A stretch of 64,000 nucleotides of DNA from Mycobacterium marinum (GTDB taxonomy: Bacteria > Actinomycetota > Actinomycetes > Mycobacteriales > Mycobacteriaceae): NCBI RefSeq assembly GCF_003391395.1, contig NZ_CP024190.1, positions 1,550,001 through 1,614,000 of the forward strand, read 5' to 3'. The position numbers were made by a program, and so were the translations under genes. The notes under the pieces are model-generated. The model saw nothing but the letters and a program-made list of their open reading frames with translations, did not search any database and was not told the DNA's origin. Shown one piece after another: positions 58,653 through 64,000 of the stretch (positions are counted from its first letter, which is position 1; each line of letters opens with the position of its first letter).

Positions 58653-60044
58653 TCACTGCAGCTGGCGCATCAACTCGGCGGCCGCGGATCGGCCGCTGAT
58701 CAGCGCTCCGTGTACGGTGGCGGGATTGTCGACCCCCACGGCCTCACCGGCCAGGTAGAGCCGATCGCTGATCGGTTCCTGCAGCTGGCGGCGATCGTCG
58801 AGACCGGATCCCGGTGCGTGAAAGGAATACGAGCCGAGGGCAAGGGGATCGGTGCTCCAACCCGACGATCGGACCTCGGCGGGGGCGATGTCGTTGCCGA
58901 ACAGCTGCCGGGCGATCGGTAGCGCGCCAGACATCAACTCACTGGGGGAGCAGGACTCCACGTGCCGGCCACGACGGCCGGCGTTGAAGGCCAGCACAAT
59001 CGGGCCCGCGGCGGCCGGCAGGGTAAGCCACTGTGACCACATGCTGCCCGGGGGGCCGAGGAACTGGTAGAAGGCGTTGTCCGCATCCCAGGTGCGTCTG
59101 TCGAACCGGAAGTAGCTCTTGGACAGGACGCCAAATCCCAACGCGGCTATGGCGCGACGGTGGTCATCGGGCAGGGGAGGATCAAAGGTGATGGCGCCGG
59201 ATTTCAGGACGCCCAGTGGGGCGGTGACTATTGCCGCGGGCCCCTGGAATGTTCGGTCCGCCGCCCGCACCAACACCGAGTCATCCTTGTGCACAATGGA
59301 ATCGACCTTCGTGCCGAAGACGATCGGCAGCCCGTCGGCGAGGCGCCGCGGCAATGCGTCGTAGCCGCTGGTGATGACGACCTGTGGCCCGCTCGAATAC
59401 GTGCCCTGGTCGTAAGTCGTCGCGGAGAGCTGATCCGCGTCGGCGGCGTACTCGTCTTCGATCACGGTGTTGACGTAGTAGGCCAACTCGGCGCGCTCCC
59501 GGTCGGACAGGTCGTCCCGGGCGTCCTGATCGTCCAGCGCCGCGGCCAGACTCCCGTCGTCGACATTGCGGCGAGCCTGGGCCACCATCCGCCGCCAGGT
59601 GTCGTCGTCGTAGCTGATCGGCGCGAGGCGTGGGTCAACCGCCAGCTTGGCCGGGGTGTCATAGTCGGTTGGCGCAAGCCGTGCCTCGACTTGGCCGGCC
59701 AGCTCGAGGAGCGGATTGTCGGTCGTGCCGTGGATCCAGGAGGCGCCCATTTCCAGCGGCACGCCCCAGTCTCGGACGGTATTGACCCGGCCGCCGACCC
59801 GATCGCGGGCCTCGATCAGCCGCACCGGCCATCCGGCATCGGCAAGTGCACGCGCGGCGCCCAGACCGGCCATCCCGGCGCCGATGACCAGAATCGACCG
59901 CGTATCCGTTTTATCCGCCGGCGTTGCGGGGGCGCTCGGCCGGGCCGCGCGATCCGACGCGCATCCGGCGCCCAACCCGGCAGCGGCGCCGCAGCTCAGG
60001 CCCGCTGTCGCCGCCAGGAATTTCCTGCGGGGTACCCGGGACAC
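58653..60044 (-). CDS. Tat-exported flavin amine oxidase lipoprotein
   Basis: A 463-residue flavin monoamine-oxidase family protein. The N-terminus has a twin-arginine signal (PRRKFLAATAG) followed by a lipobox-like GAGC at ~28, so it is likely exported folded and lipid-anchored. The FAD motif is VIGAGMAGLGAARAL near residue 55, with the GG-doublet RDRVGGRVNTV, and a C-terminal FAD signature LYLAGEAVGVDNPATVHGALISG. It oxidises an amine, producing H2O2; substrate unknown. It is divergent from the hydrolase at 60205 over 160 nt. Confidence 0.88.
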   Translation of the reverse strand: MSRVPRRKFLAATAGLSCGAAAGLGAGCASDRAARPSAPATPADKTDTRSILVIGAGMAGLGAARALADAGWPVRLIEARDRVGGRVNTVRDWGVPLEMGASWIHGTTDNPLLELAGQVEARLAPTDYDTPAKLAVDPRLAPISYDDDTWRRMVAQARRNVDDGSLAAALDDQDARDDLSDRERAELAYYVNTVIEDEYAADADQLSATTYDQGTYSSGPQVVITSGYDALPRRLADGLPIVFGTKVDSIVHKDDSVLVRAADRTFQGPAAIVTAPLGVLKSGAITFDPPLPDDHRRAIAALGFGVLSKSYFRFDRRTWDADNAFYQFLGPPGSMWSQWLTLPAAAGPIVLAFNAGRRGRHVESCSPSELMSGALPIARQLFGNDIAPAEVRSSGWSTDPLALGSYSFHAPGSGLDDRRQLQEPISDRLYLAGEAVGVDNPATVHGALISGRSAAAELMRQLQ

Positions 60045-60204
60045 GTCGTCAGCGTCTCACACTTCACCCGATCGCGGCCGGTCCGCGGCCCGGGGGTCGT
60101 TATCGGACCGTGTTCGGGGATTGTGACCGGCGGCACATTGCGCTCATGTAAACTTGCGCCCATCCAGAAGGCGGCAACGGGGCCGCGTTGAAGGGGGAGC
60201 GGCG

Positions 60205-61185
60205 ATGAGTGCTCGGAAGGCCACCGACGGCAAGGCGCATACCAAGGCGCCCGCTGCATTGCCGGACGTCCTACCCCCGAGTCGCAGCCTGACCGTCCGC
60301 GCGGCGGACGGCACCGCACTGCACACCCAGGTCTTCGGGCCGGCCGATGGCTACCCGATCGTGTTGACGCATGGTTTCGTCTGCTCCATCCGGGCCTGGG
60401 CCTACCAGATCGCCGACCTGGCGACCGACTACCGGGTGATTGCTTTCGACCATCGCGGTCACGGGCGCAGCGGCATCCCGCGGCGCGGCGGCTACACCCT
60501 CGAACACCTTGCCTCCGACCTGGATTCGGTATTGGATGCGACGTTGGCCCCGCACGAGCGGGCGCTGATCGCCGGACATTCGATGGGCGGCATCGCCATC
60601 TCCGCTTGGTCCGAGCGCTACCGGCACAAGGTGCATCGGCGTGCCGACGCCGTCGCATTGATCAACACCGCCACCGGCGACTTGCTGCGCAAGATCAGAA
60701 TGCTGTCGGTGCCGCGGGAATTGTCGGTGGCTCGAGACTTTGCGGGCCGGGGCCTGATCAACGCGTTCGGCGGGTTTCCGCTCCCGAGCGCAGTCCGGAT
60801 TCCCACCCAGTACTTGATCGCGATGATGGCGGTCGGGGCCGACGCCCATCCAACCGCGGCACGACTGCTCTACGAACTGTTCGCGCAGACGTCAGCGGCG
60901 GGCCGCGGCGGCTGCGCGCGGATGCTGGTCGGCGAGGTCGGATCGCGCCACATCAGTCTGGACGGTTTGACGGTGCCGACGCTGGTGATCGGCAGCGAGC
61001 GTGATCGGCTCACGCCGATCAGCCAGGCCCGCAAGATCGCAAGCACTGCGCCCAACGTCTTCGATTTGGTCGAATTGCCGGGCGGGCATTGCTCGATGCT
61101 GGAACAGCACCACGAGGTGAACCGGCACTTGCGGGCACTCGTCGATTCGGTCGGCGGCCGCTCCCGGGCCCGCATCAGCTCATAG
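60205..61185 (+). CDS. Alpha/beta hydrolase
   Basis: A 326-residue alpha/beta hydrolase. The oxyanion HGF is in VLTHGFVCSIRAW near residue 53, DHRGHGRSG near 82, nucleophile AGHSMGGIAIS near 128, and His in LPGGHCSMLEQH near 294. The acid is likely Asp in SERDRLTPI. ATG at 60205 has AAGGGGGAG about 5 nt upstream. Esterase, epoxide hydrolase or C-C hydrolase activity are possible. It sits between two flavin amine oxidases, convergent with the second (6-nt overlap). Confidence 0.85.
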   Translation: MSARKATDGKAHTKAPAALPDVLPPSRSLTVRAADGTALHTQVFGPADGYPIVLTHGFVCSIRAWAYQIADLATDYRVIAFDHRGHGRSGIPRRGGYTLEHLASDLDSVLDATLAPHERALIAGHSMGGIAISAWSERYRHKVHRRADAVALINTATGDLLRKIRMLSVPRELSVARDFAGRGLINAFGGFPLPSAVRIPTQYLIAMMAVGADAHPTAARLLYELFAQTSAAGRGGCARMLVGEVGSRHISLDGLTVPTLVIGSERDRLTPISQARKIASTAPNVFDLVELPGGHCSMLEQHHEVNRHLRALVDSVGGRSRARISS

Positions 61186-62526
61186 CAGGGCGGCGACCTC
61201 CGCGGCAGCGCGTTGGCCCGACCTGACCGCCCCGTCGAAGTAGCCGGTCCATTCGTCTGCGGTCTCGGTACCGGCCCAGTGAATCGGCCCGACCGGTTTT
61301 CGCAATAACTGGCCGTATCTGGTCCACGACCCTGGCGGCACCGCGGCGGTGGGTCCTCCTGGCGCGAATTGTTCTGTGCCCCAGCAGTAATCGACGTAGT
61401 CGAGGGGCTCGAGCGCGTCATCTCCGAACAGCGAGGCGAAACAGCGCAGCGTCCGGTCGCGACGCCGGTCGGCAGACAGCGAGTCGAATTCACGGGCATC
61501 GACGAAGCCCATCAGAATGCCGGGACCGTCGTCGTGCGGACTGGCATCGAAGGTGATGAAAACGGGGCCCATGTCTGACAACGACTGCCCGGTGAAACCG
61601 TTGACGCGCCAAAACGGCGTCGAATACGCCGCGTAGGCCTTGCTCAACCGGCCCTGCGGCCAGTTGTCGGCGAGTTCCTGGTACCCGGTGGGCAGCGGGG
61701 GATTGAACTCGATGGCGGCGCGATGCGCGGGCGGAATCGCGACAATGACGAAGCCCGCCTCGGCCTGGCCTTGATCGGAGGTGACGGTCACACCGGCACC
61801 GTGTCGGTCGATGCGACGAACGGGTGCGTCCAGCACGACATGGGTGCCCAGTTCGGCCGCGGCCAGTTCGGCGATCTGCTGGGTGCCGCCGGGGATGAGC
61901 TCCTGCTGGGCCCCGTTTTCCACATCGAGCAACCGGTCCAGCCCGCCGGCGGCCCGCACGTAGCGGGCCGCGTGCAGCATGGACACGTCGTCGGGCTCGC
62001 ACCCCCAGGTCACCCGGGCCATGATCGCCATCAGGTCGTGCGAGGACGCAGAAGCGCGAACCGATCTCAACCATTGCCGCAGCGAGACACCGTCGAGGTC
62101 GGCGGCCCGGTTCGCAGCCCAGGGAGCCGATATCGGGATGCTGCGGGCGAGCCTCTCGAATTGCCAGCGTAGCCGCGCGATGTCGAGCAGCCCCGTCAGC
62201 GAAAGTCTGGGAATGGTGCCGCTGTAGGGGCGGACCCCGCCGCGCCAGCGGATCACGTTCTTGCCGTCGTGGAAGGTCGGAACGGTGGGAACACCCAACT
62301 CGGCGGCCAGCGCCAGGACCGCGTCCTGGGTGGGGCCAACGAACGAGCCGCCCATATCCGCCGGCAATCCGGCGATGGAGCCGGTGAAAGAGCGGCCGCC
62401 AACGCGATCGCGACCTTCTAGTACCAGCACATCATGACCTTGACGCGCCAGGTCGCGGGCTGCGGCCAGACCGGCAAAGCCGGCGCCCACTATCACCACG
62501 TCGACAATCCACGATGGGTTTGTCAC
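61180..62526 (-). CDS. Flavin monoamine oxidase family protein
   Basis: A 448-residue amine oxidase. The FAD-binding VIVGAGFAGLAAARDLARQG is near residue 11, followed by LEGRDRVGGRSFTG (GG doublet), and the C-terminal signature GPIHWAGTETADEWTGYFDGAV. It lacks the Tat signal seen in the homolog at 58653, so it is cytosolic. Such enzymes (putrescine/MAO-like) deaminate amines. Its 3' end overlaps the convergent hydrolase by 6 nt. Confidence 0.9.
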   Translation of the reverse strand: MTNPSWIVDVVIVGAGFAGLAAARDLARQGHDVLVLEGRDRVGGRSFTGSIAGLPADMGGSFVGPTQDAVLALAAELGVPTVPTFHDGKNVIRWRGGVRPYSGTIPRLSLTGLLDIARLRWQFERLARSIPISAPWAANRAADLDGVSLRQWLRSVRASASSHDLMAIMARVTWGCEPDDVSMLHAARYVRAAGGLDRLLDVENGAQQELIPGGTQQIAELAAAELGTHVVLDAPVRRIDRHGAGVTVTSDQGQAEAGFVIVAIPPAHRAAIEFNPPLPTGYQELADNWPQGRLSKAYAAYSTPFWRVNGFTGQSLSDMGPVFITFDASPHDDGPGILMGFVDAREFDSLSADRRRDRTLRCFASLFGDDALEPLDYVDYCWGTEQFAPGGPTAAVPPGSWTRYGQLLRKPVGPIHWAGTETADEWTGYFDGAVRSGQRAAAEVAALL

Positions 62527-62629
62527 GCCCTCCAGTGAACAGCATCTCAGCCAATCCGTACGCTAAATTTCGATTGCCCGAAATTCCGGCGGGCGGCGGC
62601 GCTGCCCACATTGTCGACAGGCAGGTGCG

Positions 62630-63628
62630 TTGAGGGTCTTCACCGCGTTGTACGGATTAGCCGATGCGGCCGAGCGGGCCCGGGAGCTGCGGGACGCAGG
62701 TGCGACTGGCGTGGCCACCTTTGAGGGCCCACACGACGTATTCGCTCCACTGACCCTCGCCGCCACGGTAGGCGGCCTGGATCTGATGACCAACGTGGCG
62801 ATCGCTTTTCCGCGCAATCCGATACACCTGGCCCATCAGGCCTATGACCACCAGCTGCTCAGCGGCGGCCGATTCATCCTGGGCCTTGGCACCCAGGTGC
62901 GCGCCCAGATCGAGAATCGGTTCGGCGCCGCGTTCGACCACCCGGTCGCCCGGATGACCGAGCTGATCGCTGCCTTGCGGGCAATCTTTGCTGCCTGGAA
63001 TTGCGGTGACCGCTTGAACTTTCGCGGACAGTTCTACCGGCACACGCTGATGACACCGACTTTCAACCCCGGCCCAATTCCCTTTGGCCCGCCCCCGATA
63101 TACGTCGGTGCGCTCGGGCCCAGGCTGACCCGGGCCGTCGCCCAGCATGCCGACGGTCTGCTGGTAATGCCGTTTGGCTCCAAGCGTTTTCTGCATGCCA
63201 ACACAATGCCGGCGGTGCACGAGGGGTTGCGCGCCGGCGGGCGTCAGGCCGACGAATTCACGATTATTCCGGAGATCATCGTGTCGGCCGGCGACACCGA
63301 GGCCGACCGGGAACAGGCCGCCGCGGGCACCCGACGGCTGCTGGCCTTCTACGGGTCTACCCCCGCCTACCGGCCGGTGCTGGCGGCGCACGGCTGGGAA
63401 GACCTGCAGCCCGAACTCAACGCGCTGTCCAAGCGGGGGCGCTGGCAGGAAATGGGCGCGCTGATCGACGACACCATGATGCACACCTTGGCGGCCTGCG
63501 GCACACCCGCCGACGTTGCGGCGCACATCCGCGATCGGGTGGATGGGATCTCTGACACCGTGTGCCTGTATCAGGCCGCACCCATTGGGCTTTGCACGCT
63601 CGCTGCGATCATCGACGAGCTGCGCTGA
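62630..63628 (+). CDS. LLM-class F420-dependent oxidoreductase (TIGR03617-like)
   Basis: A 332-residue luciferase-like protein and a paralog of the one at 44463: it shares FILGLGTQVRAQIENRFG, RGQFYRHTLMTPTFNPGP and the LLAFYGSTPAYRPVL segment. It begins with a TTG at 62630 (RVFTALYGLADAAERA), which follows GCAGGTG; no better in-frame start is visible. Substrate unknown. It is divergent from the amine oxidase (~100 nt between starts). Confidence 0.82.
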   Translation: MRVFTALYGLADAAERARELRDAGATGVATFEGPHDVFAPLTLAATVGGLDLMTNVAIAFPRNPIHLAHQAYDHQLLSGGRFILGLGTQVRAQIENRFGAAFDHPVARMTELIAALRAIFAAWNCGDRLNFRGQFYRHTLMTPTFNPGPIPFGPPPIYVGALGPRLTRAVAQHADGLLVMPFGSKRFLHANTMPAVHEGLRAGGRQADEFTIIPEIIVSAGDTEADREQAAAGTRRLLAFYGSTPAYRPVLAAHGWEDLQPELNALSKRGRWQEMGALIDDTMMHTLAACGTPADVAAHIRDRVDGISDTVCLYQAAPIGLCTLAAIIDELR

Positions 63629-63690
63629 ACCAATTGGGTTGTCTGTCAAGCGCTTCGGGGCCCTGATGGATTCGGGGGCGGGCGCATCGG

Positions 63691-64000
63691 CTAGGGCAGG
63701 CCGTCGCTTCCGTCTTGGCCGAGCAGCAGCCCACCGGAGCCGCCGGCGCCGCGAGTGCCGGTGCTGGTGCCCACGCCGCCGTTGCCGCCGTTGCCGCCGG
63801 TGCCGATCAGCACGGCGTTGCCGCCCATGCCACCGGCCCCGCCGCTATCGCCGACGCTCAACGATTCTGCGCCGGAACCGCCGGCCCCGCCGGTACCCAG
63901 CAGTATTCCGCCGGTGCCGCCGGCCCCGCCGGAGCCGCCGGTTCCGGCGATACCGAGCCCGCCGAACCCGCCGGCCCCGCCGCAGCCCAGCAAGCCGGCA
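63691..64000 (-). CDS. C-terminal part of a PE_PGRS-type Gly-rich protein
   Basis: The minus-strand frame from the right edge reads Gly-Gly-Xaa repeats (GGAGGTGGILLGTGGAGGSG and similar) and ends GQDGSDGLP. This is the PGRS pattern of mycobacterial PE_PGRS surface proteins. The N-terminal PE domain must lie beyond the window, so the gene is partial here. PE_PGRS proteins are exported via ESX-5 and are found mainly in slow-growing pathogenic mycobacteria. Confidence 0.85.
   Translation of the reverse strand, partial: AGLLGCGGAGGFGGLGIAGTGGSGGAGGTGGILLGTGGAGGSGAESLSVGDSGGAGGMGGNAVLIGTGGNGGNGGVGTSTGTRGAGGSGGLLLGQDGSDGLP

Noticed and set aside
44463..63628. The whole accessory part as one recent genomic island
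   Set aside because: GC content and codon use look like the rest, there is no integrase or transposase, and the only junction signal is the tRNA-end copy at 46.5 kb.
63691..64000. Simple GC-rich satellite repeat
   Set aside because: The minus-strand translation shows the PGRS Gly-Gly-Xaa pattern and a proper stop, so it is the end of a coding sequence.

Overview
The window is chromosomal DNA of a slow-growing Mycobacterium (the M. kansasii / M. marinum / M. tuberculosis side of the genus). The evidence is uniformly high GC, a PE_PGRS tail at the right edge, an EspK-like ESX protein at the left edge, WhiB1 and WhiB7, and a backbone that follows, almost gene for gene, the M. tuberculosis block Rv3224 to Rv3193c in inverted order. 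Species assignment is inference, and orthology is judged from remembered family sequences, not from a search.

Layout. 1-1.4 kb: C-terminal part of an EspK-like protein. 1.4-6.5 kb: YbaK-type deacylase, SDR oxidoreductase, the redox sigma factor/anti-sigma pair sigH-rshA, the 24-residue ribosomal protein bL37, the biotinyl-domain protein TB7.3, the sensor kinase PdtaS and WhiB1 with its CRP site. 6.7-14.1 kb: diacylglycerol-kinase-like lipid kinase, the coupled gpm2-entC-GNAT operon, a ParA-like ATPase, a propeller protein and the DEAD-box helicase RhlE. 14.3-22.9 kb: ferritin-like protein, MmpS-like membrane protein, TB9.4, TetR, a DUF3152 metalloprotease-like protein, MoeZ, a kinase-fold protein, an alkyltransferase-like DNA repair protein, LipV, and two small or membrane proteins. 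23-29.5 kb: the DNA-end-resecting motor-nuclease AdnAB. 29.5-33.1 kb: K+ channel, a 57-bp tandem array, NudC, an inserted lipoprotein, mycoredoxin. 33.2-36 kb: UvrD2 and the antibiotic-resistance regulator WhiB7 with an attenuator leader (uORF plus intrinsic terminator). 36.1-44.3 kb: a conserved but functionally obscure set: ABC1 kinase, 57-aa protein, ThiF/cyclodehydratase-like protein, DUF2342 protein, PDZ-Lon protease, UPF0182 membrane protein.

From 44.4 kb synteny with M. tuberculosis stops and accessory content begins: F420-type luciferase-like oxidoreductases, the initiator tRNA with a decayed copy of its own 3' end about 0.75 kb downstream flanking an FKBP gene, an arylsulfatase, a complete methylcitrate cycle (prpR divergent from prpDBC, with a TTTGCAAA operator), small NTF2/SnoaL-fold proteins, a cyclase-fold protein, two flavin amine oxidases around an alpha/beta hydrolase, and the end of a PE_PGRS gene.

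Themes: redox and stress control (SigH/RshA, WhiB1, WhiB7, mycoredoxin, MoeZ, NudC), DNA break and damage repair (AdnAB, UvrD2, ATL), and propionate/cholesterol-type carbon use in the accessory part (prpDBC, LLM enzymes). Several genes look leaderless, with a -10 box 6-7 nt before the start codon.
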